DNA of 43,081 nucleotides from contig JAHEFS010000010.1 in assembly GCA_024640045.1 (NCBI GenBank), forward strand, positions 1 to 43,081, written 5' to 3'. The notes beneath the pieces were generated by a model. The model saw only the letters and a list, made by a program, of their open reading frames with translations, was not told where the DNA came from and did no database searches. Shown one piece after another: positions 1 to 8,750 of the stretch. Within the stretch, counting starts at the first letter, position 1. Every line of letters starts with the position of its first letter. Source of the stretch: Chromatiales bacterium. GTDB lineage: Bacteria; Pseudomonadota; Gammaproteobacteria; Xanthomonadales; SZUA-36. The position numbers and the translations under genes were made by a program.

Positions 1-381
1 TGCACGATGGCCGGCTGCCCCCAGCGCCTGGCGAACGGTGGCCAGTAACTTGGCCAGTGACAGGGGTTTCTGGATGAAGTCATGGGCCCCCAGCCGGGTC
101 GCCTCGACCGCCGTTTCCAGCGTTCCGTGCCCGGACATCATCACCACGGGGCAGCTTGGTGCACCACCGGCCGACCATTCACGCAACAAGCTGATGCCGT
201 CTATATCCGGCATCCAGATGTCCAGCAGCACCAAATCCGGCTGGCTGTCGGAATAGGCGCTCCTGGCCAGTTCCCCGTTTTCCGCAGTCTTTACTTCGTA
301 ACCCTCGTCTTCGAGAATCTCGCTGACCAGGTAACGAATATCAGGCTCGTCATCGACGACGAGTATGTGCGCTTGAGCCAT
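1..381 (-). CDS. ntrX: NtrX-type response regulator, receiver domain (3' end cut by window)
   Basis: Reading the minus strand from the ATG at 381 gives 127 codons with no stop before the window edge, so only the receiver domain is present. It starts MAQAHILVVDDEPDIRYLVS. The acidic pocket (D10, D11), the phospho-acceptor D54 in LLDIWMPD, the switch residue in VMMSGHGT and the conserved lysine in FIQKPLS are all visible. The gene follows the NtrY kinase on the same strand, so this should be NtrX, a sigma-54-type regulator of nitrogen or redox-linked genes. The AAA+ and HTH domains that would prove this lie outside the window. The 121-base gap from ntrY contains an 18-base palindrome, so ntrX may have its own promoter. 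Confidence 0.85.
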   Translation of the reverse strand, partial: MAQAHILVVDDEPDIRYLVSEILEDEGYEVKTAENGELARSAYSDSQPDLVLLDIWMPDIDGISLLREWSAGGAPSCPVVMMSGHGTLETAVEATRLGAHDFIQKPLSLAKLLATVRQALGAAGHRA

Positions 382-426
382 CTGTTCTCAGCCTCGGCCT
401 GGGGGGCGACAGGCGACCTTCCATAG

Positions 427-444
427 TGTTGTAAATTTGCAACA
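427..444. promoter_or_regulatory. 18-base near-perfect palindrome between ntrY and ntrX
   Basis: TGTTGTAAATTTGCAACA is an inverted repeat with one mismatched pair. It lies in the 121-base gap between the ntrY stop and the ntrX start, about 46 bases upstream of the ntrX ATG. It is AT-rich against a GC-rich background. It looks like a dimeric repressor or activator site, but I do not recognise the regulator and found no convincing -35/-10 pair. Confidence 0.35.
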
Positions 445-502
445 GAATACCGGAAATTGGTCGAACTGCATAGGTGCTGATCCGGAATTCCAGCGGCGTT
501 CG

Positions 503-2758
503 TCAGCTGCCGCCGCGCCGTCTGCGCCCGGTATTCCTTGCGCCTGCCGAACCGCGGATGGGTAACGCGATGCGGGCGAACGCACCGCCCTCCGGCCGGT
601 TGCCAATGACGATCTGGCCGTCGTGTTCCTGGACGATCTTTCGGCAGATGGCCAATCCAAGGCCGCTGCCGTTGGGCTTGCTGGTAACGTAGGGTTCGAA
701 GGGTTTCTGCAGTAGCGCATCGGGAAACCCGGGCCCCTGGTCGCGAACCTGGAGATCGACCCGCTCCCGGCCATTACTGCCCGAGCACTTCGTACTGATC
801 GAGATGATGGTCGCTTGCCCGGGCGGCATCGCCTCACTGGAGTTTCGGATCAGGTTGTGCAGCAGTTGACGGATTCGCCCGGAGTCCGCTTGCAGTCCCT
901 CGGGCCCCGGACACAGGTCGAGCTCGAATCGCAGCCGTGGGTTGCCCTGGCGGTAGAGCGTGACAACGTCCCTTATCAGTTCATCCAGCTGGAGTTCCGC
1001 CAGGTTGAGCTCTGGCTCGTTGGCATACTCGCCAAATGCGTCCACCAGCGTTCGCAGTGCTTCGACCTGAGAGACGATGGTTTCTGTTGATCGTTCCAGC
1101 ATCGCCTGTGCTGCCGGTTCCAGGCCACCGGAAAGTTTCATCTGGAGGCGCTCAGCGGCCAGGCGAATAGGTGTCAGAGGGTTTTTGACCTCGTGTGCCA
1201 GGCGGCGCGCGACCTCGGCCCAGGCGGCGTCTCGCTGGGCCTGGTTGAGAACGGTCACGTCGTCGAAAACGATGACCTGTCCCGCGTCCTCGCCTTCGAT
1301 ACCCGACAGTCGTGATCCCCGCGCAAGCAGCACCAGTGGCGCGCCGGCCCGGTGCAGGCGGACTTCCCGCTGCCAGCCTGAGCGCGCTCTGTTGCGTTGA
1401 TCGAGTATGAGCTGAACGAAGGCCTGCAGGTAGGGTGTCACTGCGGCCAGATCACTCAGGGGCCGCCCGAGGGCATAGCCGCCGGGCAGTCCCATGATCT
1501 GTTCTGCTGCGCGGTTCAGTCGCACCACTTCCCCGTCCGGACTGAGCGTCAGTACTCCCGCGGACAGGCTGCCGAGCACAGTCTCAAGGTATTCACCCTG
1601 AGCCTGAAGGCGTGCACGGCCTGACTCGGCCTCCTGGCTGGCCTGGTGCAGGGCTTCGGTCATCTCGTTGAAAGACTGTGCCAGGAATCCCAGTTCGTCA
1701 CGTGTCTCGATTTCGACGGCCTGGCCGAGATCGCCCCCTGCGACTTGTCGCGTGGCGCGCGCCAGCCGGGAAATCGGCGATACCATGCGCCGCGAAGCGT
1801 TCAGCGCAGCCAGAATGGCCAGGAAAATAGTCATCAGCAGGACCAGGGACAAGATCAGCAAGAAGCTTTGCTTGAGCGAATTCCTGAGATAGCTGACATT
1901 CTGGTAACGGTAATATTCCTGCTCGATGCTGCTCGTCAGCGTGGTGATGTTTTGTGGCAATGGGTAAATCGCCTGCAATAGCAGGTCCGGTTGGGCTGGA
2001 ATAACCGAGGGGATGCGTTGCAGGACGCGGATCCTCAGGCCGCCATCGGGCGCCGGCTCCGCGGCTGCATACTCGCCGCCCTGTTGTGCCTGGAGCAGCG
2101 CGTAGTCGCCGGGCCGGTCGGCCAGGTCGGCCAGGGCATTGAAATTGGCGGTCGCCATGATGCGGCCATTTAGTTCGAGCACCGACAGCTCGGTAGGTCC
2201 TGAGGCGCTGATCCGGCTGAGCAGTGCTCGCCGCAGCAGGTCCGGATCATCGTCGAGACCCTCGATTTCCAGGCCCAGTCTGCGTAACTGGTTACGGACT
2301 TCGAGGGTTCGGGTATCAAGGAACTGGCGCCCCAGTTCCAGTGAGTCGGCCAACGCGGACTCGACCCTGACATCAAACCAGCTGTCGACCGTCCGGGTGA
2401 GAAAATAAGCGGAGAACCCGTAGACGATCAACGCTGGCGGCAGTGACAGCGCCAGAAAGTTTCTCACCCAGCGGGCGGCGAGCCGGGCCCCGGCTTCTTC
2501 GCTGTGTACTTTCCTGACCAGGCTGACGATTCGGAAGGCAATGGTAACCGCCAATACCAACAGCGCCATGCCCGTGGCTACTACGACCCACATGAAGCGC
2601 CAGCCTTCTTCGCCGACACCCTGGTCCAGATCACTCACCAGCAACAACGCGACGAGGAAAGCAGCGATAGCCGCGGCAACGGGCAAGACCCGGAACAGCA
2701 GTTTCCTCAGGCGTTGATGGCGAACGGCCACGTTGACCACTCCGAGTTGTGGTGCCAC
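503..2758 (-). CDS. ntrY: NtrY-type membrane sensor histidine kinase
   Basis: This 751-residue protein has the full NtrY layout. Three membrane segments lie near residues 20-42, 54-78 and 100-121, followed by an extracytoplasmic stretch and a fourth segment near 297-320. Then come a HAMP linker, a PAS domain (about 385-490) and a histidine kinase core. The phospho-acceptor His is near residue 520 in RRLAHEVKNPLTPI. The N box is NLIRNSSEA and the ATP-lid motifs are DQGPGFP and GSGLGLAI. It should phosphorylate NtrX, encoded next. The ATG overlaps the end of the upstream DUF4390 gene by 52 bases. A GTG at codon 10 (2731) with GGAG upstream is an alternative start and shortens the overlap to 25 bases. 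Either way the two genes look translationally coupled. Confidence 0.92.
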   Translation of the reverse strand: MAPQLGVVNVAVRHQRLRKLLFRVLPVAAAIAAFLVALLLVSDLDQGVGEEGWRFMWVVVATGMALLVLAVTIAFRIVSLVRKVHSEEAGARLAARWVRNFLALSLPPALIVYGFSAYFLTRTVDSWFDVRVESALADSLELGRQFLDTRTLEVRNQLRRLGLEIEGLDDDPDLLRRALLSRISASGPTELSVLELNGRIMATANFNALADLADRPGDYALLQAQQGGEYAAAEPAPDGGLRIRVLQRIPSVIPAQPDLLLQAIYPLPQNITTLTSSIEQEYYRYQNVSYLRNSLKQSFLLILSLVLLMTIFLAILAALNASRRMVSPISRLARATRQVAGGDLGQAVEIETRDELGFLAQSFNEMTEALHQASQEAESGRARLQAQGEYLETVLGSLSAGVLTLSPDGEVVRLNRAAEQIMGLPGGYALGRPLSDLAAVTPYLQAFVQLILDQRNRARSGWQREVRLHRAGAPLVLLARGSRLSGIEGEDAGQVIVFDDVTVLNQAQRDAAWAEVARRLAHEVKNPLTPIRLAAERLQMKLSGGLEPAAQAMLERSTETIVSQVEALRTLVDAFGEYANEPELNLAELQLDELIRDVVTLYRQGNPRLRFELDLCPGPEGLQADSGRIRQLLHNLIRNSSEAMPPGQATIISISTKCSGSNGRERVDLQVRDQGPGFPDALLQKPFEPYVTSKPNGSGLGLAICRKIVQEHDGQIVIGNRPEGGAFARIALPIRGSAGARNTGRRRRGGS

Positions 2759-3255
2759 TGGACAGACAGCAGGGCCGGCAGCCGCATGGGCGCCGGCATA
2801 CGGGCGTTATCCAGTCTCAGCCGCGTGCGCACCTCGTAAGGCCCCGGGGCCAGCGCGCCCGTGGACATCTCGACCTTGAGGTCGGCCAGTGCGGCGAGTG
2901 CGTGCCGCAGGCGTGGAAAGGTCTGCACGCGCATGGGTTCGGGCCCGGATAATTGGTAATGCTCACTCAGGGGCAGGTAGCGGATTACGTAGCGCAGTTG
3001 CTGTTCGGTGAGCAGCGCCAGGTTCTGGGCATCACGCAGTTCCAGGTCCAGGGTGACCGTGAGCGGAACGCCATGGTCCAGGGCATCGATGGCTTCCCGG
3101 CTGAGAACGATTTCCTGCTGCAGTTGTGCATGAATGATCTGGTAACCCGGTTGCAGTTTCACTTCCAGGATACGGAATCCGAAGTTACCAGTAGCCACCT
3201 GGTCGCAGCCGGACAGGACCAGCGCCAGGCTAAGCAGGCTTGCGCAGGCACGCAT
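2707..3255 (-). CDS. DUF4390 family lipoprotein
   Basis: This is a 182-residue protein of the DUF4390 family, usually found between rsmB and ntrY in gammaproteobacteria. The start chosen (MRACASLL) gives a signal peptide ending in a lipobox-like LVLSGC, so it is probably a membrane-anchored lipoprotein. An upstream in-frame ATG at 3393 would bury the signal sequence and lie deep inside rsmB. The body is beta-rich and has no catalytic motif I recognise. It overlaps the rsmB stop by 26 bases and the ntrY start by up to 52, so rsmB, this gene and ntrY form one transcript. The function is unknown; the position suggests a link to NtrY signalling at the envelope, which is inference. Confidence 0.8.
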   Translation of the reverse strand: MRACASLLSLALVLSGCDQVATGNFGFRILEVKLQPGYQIIHAQLQQEIVLSREAIDALDHGVPLTVTLDLELRDAQNLALLTEQQLRYVIRYLPLSEHYQLSGPEPMRVQTFPRLRHALAALADLKVEMSTGALAPGPYEVRTRLRLDNARMPAPMRLPALLSVQWHHNSEWSTWPFAINA

Positions 3256-4534
3256 AGAAAAAACCGTCCATATCGTTTTCGCCCGGCAGAATCTGGCGGC
3301 CCGGATCCGGTTGGTCGCTGGCTGCCTGATCGGGGGTGCAGACAGCCTCCTGATGGTTCGACAGGAATTCTGATATCTGCAGGCTGTTTTCACGTTTCAA
3401 TACCGAGCAAGTCGCGTAAACAAGCATACCGCCGGGTTTGAGCAGTGGCCAGAGCGCACCGAGCATGTCGTGCTGCAGGCTGACCGCCTGGTCAACCTGA
3501 CCCGGCTGGCGAAGCCATTTGATTTCAGGGTGACGGCGGATTACACCCGTCGCGCTGCACGGTGCATCCAGCAGGATACGATCGAATGGCTGGCCATCCC
3601 ACCAGGGTTCAGGTTGGGTGGCGTCCCCTTGCAGCACTTTGCAGCTGAGCTTAAGCCGCTGGAGGTTCTCCCGGATAAGGGCGAGCCTGGCACGATCACG
3701 ATCCAGGGCGATCAGCTCGATCCCTGGCTGACGCTCAAGCAAGTGACAGGTTTTGCCGCCCGGCGCGGCGCAGGCATCCAGGATCCTCTGGCCGGGCTGG
3801 AGGTCGAGGTACCCGGCGGCGAGCTGGGCTGCGGCGTCCTGGACGGAAACCATCCCTTCCATGAAGCCCGGCAGCTGACTGACCGGAACAGGCGGCTCCA
3901 CCCGGATGGCTTCTGGTGCCTCGTCCGCAAAGCTTGCTTTCAGTCCGGCCTCGGTGAGCAGATCGGCGTAGGCCTCGCGATCCATCCGCTGGGTGTTCAC
4001 TCTCAGCCACATCGGGGGCTGGGTGTTGTTGGCATCGACGATGTCCGCCCATTGCCCGGTCCAGTCGTCCCGCAGGGATTGGAGCATCCATTGAGGATGC
4101 GCAAACCGCTCGGGCTGGCTGGCCAGTTGACTGAGCAACTCCGCACTTTGCCGTTGAAAGTTCCGGAGTACGGCGTTGAGCAATCCCGCTGCCCAGCTCT
4201 TGCCGAGTTGCCGCGCGGCTTCCACGGTGGTGTGCACGGCGGCGTGTGGCGCTGTGCCGCCCTGCCACAGTTGAAATATGCCCATCAGCACCAGGATTTC
4301 GAGGTCGCGATCGCGGCGCTTGAAGGGCTTTTTCTGTAATTGTGCGGCCAGCCATTCGAGTCCATTGAGCCAGCGCAGAACGCCGTAGACGAGATGCCGG
4401 GCAAATCCCTGGTCCCGCGGGTCCAGACCGGACAGGGCGATGTCCTGTTCACTTGCTGACGGGTCACCCCCGAGTACGTCCATCAGCGCCCGACAGGCGG
4501 CCAGTCGCGCATTGGCGGCGTGTGGATGTTTCAT
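3230..4534 (-). CDS. rsmB: 16S rRNA (cytosine-967 C5)-methyltransferase
   Basis: This 434-residue RsmB has an N-terminal NusB-like RNA-binding domain (about 1-150) and a C-terminal Rossmann methyltransferase. The SAM motif is LDACAAPGGKT. The two mechanism cysteines are in DAPCSATG (near residue 328) and YATCSVL (near 374), which match the release and nucleophile cysteines of the family. It methylates C967 of 16S rRNA. The start overlaps the fmt stop by 4 bases (ATGA), so fmt and rsmB are translationally coupled. Length and gene order (def-fmt-rsmB) match other gammaproteobacteria. Confidence 0.96.
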   Translation of the reverse strand: MKHPHAANARLAACRALMDVLGGDPSASEQDIALSGLDPRDQGFARHLVYGVLRWLNGLEWLAAQLQKKPFKRRDRDLEILVLMGIFQLWQGGTAPHAAVHTTVEAARQLGKSWAAGLLNAVLRNFQRQSAELLSQLASQPERFAHPQWMLQSLRDDWTGQWADIVDANNTQPPMWLRVNTQRMDREAYADLLTEAGLKASFADEAPEAIRVEPPVPVSQLPGFMEGMVSVQDAAAQLAAGYLDLQPGQRILDACAAPGGKTCHLLERQPGIELIALDRDRARLALIRENLQRLKLSCKVLQGDATQPEPWWDGQPFDRILLDAPCSATGVIRRHPEIKWLRQPGQVDQAVSLQHDMLGALWPLLKPGGMLVYATCSVLKRENSLQISEFLSNHQEAVCTPDQAASDQPDPGRQILPGENDMDGFFYACLRKPA

Positions 4535-5481
4535 GATAACTGCGTCACCGGTCGCGCCCGGAGGTAGTCAGCGATCGGCATACGCCGGCCTCCTGGACGT
4601 TGAACTTCGAGCAGGCGCAAGCCGCCCACACCCGCACAGATGTCGAGCCCCGTGTTGTCCGCTGCAACCACGCGTCCGGGCGCCCCGATGACGCGGTCAC
4701 GGCCAATCGCGATGGCGTTCCACACCCGCAATCGTTCGCCATCGAGATCGCACCAGGCCACGGGCCAGGGGTTAAATGCACGGACCAGGCGTTCCAGCTC
4801 GATCGCCGGCCGGGTCCAGTCGATCAGTGCTTCGGCTTTCTCGATCTTATGGGCGTAGGTTGCCTGCGTTTCATCCTGCGGCAGGGGTTCCGGCAGGCGA
4901 CCTGCCAGCAGCAGCCGAACGCAATCGATCAGCGCCTCGGCGCCCAGGCTGGACAGGCGGTCGTGCAGGCTGCCGCCGTTGTCCGCCTGGCCGATGGGTG
5001 TCGTTTTTCGCAAGAAGACCGGGCCGGTATCGAGTCCGGCCTCCATTTGCATGATGCAAATGCCCGTCTCGGTATCGCCAGCTTCGATGGCCCTCTGGAT
5101 GGGTGCAGCTCCACGCCACCGCGGGAGTAGTGACGCGTGAATGTTCCAACAGCCCTCGCCGGGCAGGTCCAGTACAGCTTGCGGCAGGATCAGGCCATAG
5201 GCGGCAACTACCATGAGGTCGGCGTTGAAGGTTTCCAGTTCAGCCAGGACTTCGTTTCCACGCAAGCTGGGGGGTTGCAAGACCGGCAACTCGTGCTCCA
5301 ACGCGCAGCGTTTGACCGGGCTGGCCTGTAGTTTTCGTCCCCGGCCAGCCGGCCGATCGGGTTGCGACAGCACCGCGACCGGCGCCAATCCTTCGTCGAT
5401 TAGCGCTTCCAGCGCGGGCACGGCGAATTCCGGTGTTCCGGCGAACAGGATTCGCAGGGCAGGAGGCGCAGATTGAGGCAT
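4531..5481 (-). CDS. fmt: Methionyl-tRNA formyltransferase
   Basis: This 316-residue Fmt transfers a formyl group from 10-formyl-THF to initiator Met-tRNA. The N-terminal domain opens with RILFAGTPEFAVPAL. The catalytic Asn and His are in NIHASLLPRWRGAAPIQ (near residue 113), and the catalytic Asp is in MEAGLDTGPV. The C-terminal OB-like domain follows (INAIAIG... GLDICAG). It lies 12 bases downstream of def, whose product removes the formyl group this enzyme adds, and it overlaps rsmB by 4 bases. Length and motifs are normal for the family. Confidence 0.97.
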   Translation of the reverse strand: MPQSAPPALRILFAGTPEFAVPALEALIDEGLAPVAVLSQPDRPAGRGRKLQASPVKRCALEHELPVLQPPSLRGNEVLAELETFNADLMVVAAYGLILPQAVLDLPGEGCWNIHASLLPRWRGAAPIQRAIEAGDTETGICIMQMEAGLDTGPVFLRKTTPIGQADNGGSLHDRLSSLGAEALIDCVRLLLAGRLPEPLPQDETQATYAHKIEKAEALIDWTRPAIELERLVRAFNPWPVAWCDLDGERLRVWNAIAIGRDRVIGAPGRVVAADNTGLDICAGVGGLRLLEVQRPGGRRMPIADYLRARPVTQLS

Positions 5482-5493
5482 CAGTGGATGGTG

Positions 5494-6024
5494 CTAGAGA
5501 ATGGACCCGGCCGCAACGGTTTGTTCCGATTGCCGCCGCTGCTTGTCGAGTTTTTTCTTCACCATTTGCCGTTTCAGTGGTGACAGGTAATCGACGAATA
5601 ACTTGCCCTGAAGGTGATCCATTTCGTGCTGCAGACAAACCGCGTGGATACCTTCGGCTTCTTCCTCGAAGACGATCCCGTGCCGGTCCTGGGCGCGAAC
5701 GCGGATATTTTCGGCGCGCTTCACGCTGGCATAGATCCCGGGTACCGACAGGCAGCCTTCCTCGCAGACCTGGCTGCCTTCTTCACTGACGATCTCCGGA
5801 TTCACGTAAACCCGTGGGTCGTTACGTTCTTCACTGACATCCAGAACCAGCAATCGCACATGGCGGTTGATCTGGGTGGCTGCCAAGCCAATTCCATTGG
5901 CTGCATGCATGGTTTCCAACATGTCGTCGACCAGTTCGCCCAGTTCCTGGTCGAAGGATTCGACAGGGGCGGCGCGCGTGCGCAGGCGCGGGTCGGGAAA
6001 CTCGAGAATTTCTAGTGTCGCCAT
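5494..6024 (-). CDS. def: Peptide deformylase
   Basis: This 176-residue peptide deformylase carries all three family motifs: [17 protein letters not shown] (metal-binding Cys) and [12 protein letters not shown] (the HExxH metal site near residue 133). It removes the N-formyl group from nascent proteins. It is the first gene of the def-fmt-rsmB-DUF4390-ntrYX run, so its promoter region (6025-6164, shared with the LysM gene) probably drives the cluster. The C-terminus is rich in Lys and Arg, as in E. coli. Confidence 0.97.
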   Translation of the reverse strand: MATLEILEFPDPRLRTRAAPVESFDQELGELVDDMLETMHAANGIGLAATQINRHVRLLVLDVSEERNDPRVYVNPEIVSEEGSQVCEEGCLSVPGIYASVKRAENIRVRAQDRHGIVFEEEAEGIHAVCLQHEMDHLQGKLFVDYLSPLKRQMVKKKLDKQRRQSEQTVAAGSIL

Positions 6025-6052
6025 GGAATGTTGTGTCCGTTAAACAATTTAG

Positions 6053-6066
6053 GTGAAGTTTTTCAC
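6053..6066. promoter_or_regulatory. Inverted repeat in the def/LysM divergent region
   Basis: GTGAA and TTCAC flank a 4-base spacer (GTTT) in the 140-base gap between the divergent def and LysM genes. A -10-like TATGAT follows at 6076-6081 on the plus strand, 84 bases before the LysM start. The site may be an operator for either gene. No known regulator consensus is recognised. Confidence 0.25.
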
Positions 6067-6164
6067 TACTTTATTTATGATATCCAATGACGAACTTGGT
6101 TCGCCACTATCAAATGACCACATCGGTCACAACGGCTGGATGCCTGTTGAATTGAGGACAGAGA

Positions 6165-7340
6165 ATGATCAGGAAACTCATTTACCTCATTCTTTCGACG
6201 ATGTTGGTTGGGGCGGCAGCGGCACAGGACGTGTCGATCCGCGCCGATCATCCGGATGAATATGTTGTAGTCAAGGGCGATACGCTCTGGGACATTTCCG
6301 CGCGTTTTCTCGATAAACCGTGGCAATGGCCTGCAATCTGGCACGTGAATCCCCAGGTGGCAAATCCCCACCTCATTTATCCCGGGGATCGCCTGTCGCT
6401 GGTCTACGACGATGGGCAGGCCCGCCTGGTCATGAACCGTGACAAACCCGTGCAACGCCTGTCGCCGGATATTCATGTCACCCAGCGCAAGGCCGTTACG
6501 GCCATTCCGCTCAGCGTGCTCAAGCCTTTCATCAAGGACGCGCGCGTTATCTCAGCGGATCAGCTCGAAGGCCTGCCCTACGTGGTGGCCAACTATGAGG
6601 AACGCTACAACGCCACGGTCAGTGACCGTACCTACGTGCGTGGCCTGTCCGGTGAAGTGGGCCAGGAGTACTCCATCGTGCGCCGGGGCAATATCTACTA
6701 CACGCTCGATGGCGACAAGCGCCGTGGTGTGAAGTCCAAGTACCACAAGGGCCAAGTGCCGGAGCGGATGGAGGTGCCTGGCGGTTTCTGGCGTCCTGTT
6801 AATACCTGGGGCCAGAAGGTCGATATTATCGGTTACGAAGTTTACGAGGTGAGTCGCGCCGTGTTGGCGAAAAACGGCGATCCCGCCATCCTGGAGATCG
6901 TGTCCGGACAGCGCGAAGTGCAGCAGGGTGACCTGATCCTGCCCGTTGACGACTACGCCTGGGACGAGCAATTCATGCCACGAGCCATGGAACCAATGCC
7001 CGAGAATTTACGGGTCCTGGCGGTGGAAGGCGGCAACATCGGAGTCGGCCAGCTGCAGATGGTGTCCATCAGCGGCGGTGCGCGGCAGGGTGTCGAGGCC
7101 GGGCACGTCTTTTCCGCGTTCAGCCCGGGCGAGCAAATCCGGGACAAGGTCAAATATCCTGCAGGAAGCATGGCCGATATGAGTACGTGGGATGGAGACA
7201 AAGTGACCTTGCCGGCGGAATACAATGCGCACATCATGGTGATTCGCGTATTCGACGAGGTCAGCTACGCGATGGTCATGGATGGAGCGCGCCTGGTATC
7301 GGAGTTCGATATTCTCCGGCATCCGGATGAAAAGCTCTGA
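6165..7340 (+). CDS. LysM peptidoglycan-binding protein, secreted
   Basis: This is a 391-residue exported protein. It has an N-terminal signal peptide (MIRKLIYLILSTMLVGAAAAQ) and then one LysM domain (about residues 30-85) with VKGDTLWDISARFL and the closing NPHLIYPGDRLSLVY. The long remainder has no motif I can name. The family sits between def and dprA in many gammaproteobacteria. LysM binds the glycan strands of peptidoglycan, so a cell-wall role in the periplasm is likely, but no enzyme activity is visible. GAGG precedes the ATG. The gene ends at a strong terminator hairpin (7363-7390). Confidence 0.85.
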   Translation: MIRKLIYLILSTMLVGAAAAQDVSIRADHPDEYVVVKGDTLWDISARFLDKPWQWPAIWHVNPQVANPHLIYPGDRLSLVYDDGQARLVMNRDKPVQRLSPDIHVTQRKAVTAIPLSVLKPFIKDARVISADQLEGLPYVVANYEERYNATVSDRTYVRGLSGEVGQEYSIVRRGNIYYTLDGDKRRGVKSKYHKGQVPERMEVPGGFWRPVNTWGQKVDIIGYEVYEVSRAVLAKNGDPAILEIVSGQREVQQGDLILPVDDYAWDEQFMPRAMEPMPENLRVLAVEGGNIGVGQLQMVSISGGARQGVEAGHVFSAFSPGEQIRDKVKYPAGSMADMSTWDGDKVTLPAEYNAHIMVIRVFDEVSYAMVMDGARLVSEFDILRHPDEKL

Positions 7341-7362
7341 ACCCGAAATCGAATGAACCAGG

Positions 7363-7390
7363 ACAGGGGCGCGATTTCGCGCCCCTGTTT
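7363..7390 (+). terminator. Rho-independent terminator after the LysM gene
   Basis: A perfect 12-bp stem (ACAGGGGCGCGA at 7363-7374 pairing with 7377-7388) is followed by TTTCGTT. It lies 22 bases after the LysM stop and ends only about 9 bases before the dprA start codon. Confidence 0.75.
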
Positions 7391-7398
7391 CGTTAGAC

Positions 7399-8535
7399 AT
7401 GGAGAAAACGACCCATCTCAGAGAATGGCTCACACTGATCCGGGCACCACGCCTGGGTGGCCGCAAGCTGGTCGACCTGGTGGAGGCGCACGGTTCCGCG
7501 GGTGTATTGCTCGAGATTGCCCGCAGGCGTCCGGGACGACTGGGACTCGATGCGGAGACCATCGCGGCCCTGGCCGGGCCCGACGAGCAACGCCTGGACT
7601 CGGACCTGGAATGGTTAGCAGGTGAGCACCGCCACCTGCTGACCTGGGATAAGGAAGCCTACCCCGCGCTGCTGCGCCGAATTTCGTCGCCGCCTGCCGC
7701 CTTATTCGTCGAAGGGAATCCGGATGCCCTGTGGTCGCCGCAACTGGCCATGGTGGGCAGTCGGAACCCCACCCCCGGCGGGCTTGAGCACGCGCGTGCC
7801 TTCAGTGCGGAGATGTGCCGGCATGGCCTGGTGATCACCAGTGGGCTTGCCAGCGGGATCGACTGCGCGGCGCATGAGGCCGCACTCGATTGCGGCGGCA
7901 TGACCATCGCGGTGATGGGCACCGGCCCGGATTCTATCTACCCGGCGAGCAGCACGCGAACGGCAAGGCGAATTCCAGCCGGGGGCGCGATCGTGAGCGA
8001 GTTTCCGCCGGGGGAGCCCGCGCGGCGATCTCATTTTCCGGCGCGCAATCGCATCATCGCTGGTCTCAGCCTGGGCGTTCTGGTAGTGGAGGCAGGTCTC
8101 AACAGCGGCTCCCTGATCACCGCACGCCAGGCTGCCGAGCAGGGCAAGGAGGTCTTTGCGCTCCCAGGGTCCCTGCACAACCCCATGGTCAAGGGCTGCC
8201 ATCGCTTGATCAAGGAAGGTGCCCGCCTGGTGGAGAGCAGCGCCGATATCCTGGAGGCGTTGTCGCCGTTGGCCGGGGAATTGGCCGGTGCGCTGCGCTC
8301 GGCCCTGGAGGCTGGCGAAGAGACGGAACTCTCCTCGCCCCGGTTGCAGGACGACATCCTGGAGGATCCTGATTATGCACTGCTGTGGGCGGTGCTTTCG
8401 CATGATCCGAGCCCGATCGATCACCTGGTAGCGAAGAGTGGACTGAGCGTGCGCGTAGTGTCCTCGATGCTGCTAATGCTGGAATTGAAAGGTATGGTCA
8501 CCGCAGGGGCGGGTTCGACCTATTGCAAGGCGTGA
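7399..8535 (+). CDS. dprA: DNA processing protein DprA
   Basis: This 378-residue DprA/Smf loads RecA onto incoming single-stranded DNA during natural transformation. The Rossmann-like core has GSRNPTPGG, the SGLASGID motif, an SEFPPG loop and the FPARNRIIAGLS signature. A C-terminal winged helix follows (about residues 315-375). It lies between the LysM gene and smg, as in many relatives. I see no Shine-Dalgarno sequence before the ATG, because the preceding terminator hairpin ends about 9 bases upstream. Translation could be weak, or the true start could be further downstream. No other competence genes are in the window. Confidence 0.94.
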   Translation: MEKTTHLREWLTLIRAPRLGGRKLVDLVEAHGSAGVLLEIARRRPGRLGLDAETIAALAGPDEQRLDSDLEWLAGEHRHLLTWDKEAYPALLRRISSPPAALFVEGNPDALWSPQLAMVGSRNPTPGGLEHARAFSAEMCRHGLVITSGLASGIDCAAHEAALDCGGMTIAVMGTGPDSIYPASSTRTARRIPAGGAIVSEFPPGEPARRSHFPARNRIIAGLSLGVLVVEAGLNSGSLITARQAAEQGKEVFALPGSLHNPMVKGCHRLIKEGARLVESSADILEALSPLAGELAGALRSALEAGEETELSSPRLQDDILEDPDYALLWAVLSHDPSPIDHLVAKSGLSVRVVSSMLLMLELKGMVTAGAGSTYCKA

Positions 8536-8750
8536 AGAACCGGCCACGGAACATTCTTGTGGCCTGCCATTGAATCAGCGGCTTCGGCCCCGCATCTTTC
8601 GGTTCCCCGGATGATCGATGTCAGTCCGGACCGGACCGGGAATTTGACCCGTTGCCCAACTTGATCCATTCTGGAGCCTGCGGGACGGAGAGGAACGGCC
8701 GAAGACCCGACTGATATCGATACAGGCCGGCAAAAGCAGAGAAAACAGGA
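8536..8750. other. Structured non-coding gap between dprA and smg
   Basis: These 215 bases have no supported ORF. They contain a 6-bp hairpin (GGCCAC at 8542-8547 with GTGGCC at 8559-8564) just after dprA, with no T-run, a GC-rich GCGG/CCGC hairpin near 8579-8593, and tandem CCGGA units near 8622-8635. The region could hold the smg leader or a weak terminator. Confidence 0.35.

Noticed and set aside
8611-8664. 17-codon frame MIDVSPDRTGNLTRCPT in the dprA-smg gap
   Set aside because: No Shine-Dalgarno, no similarity and no overlap with smg suggest chance.
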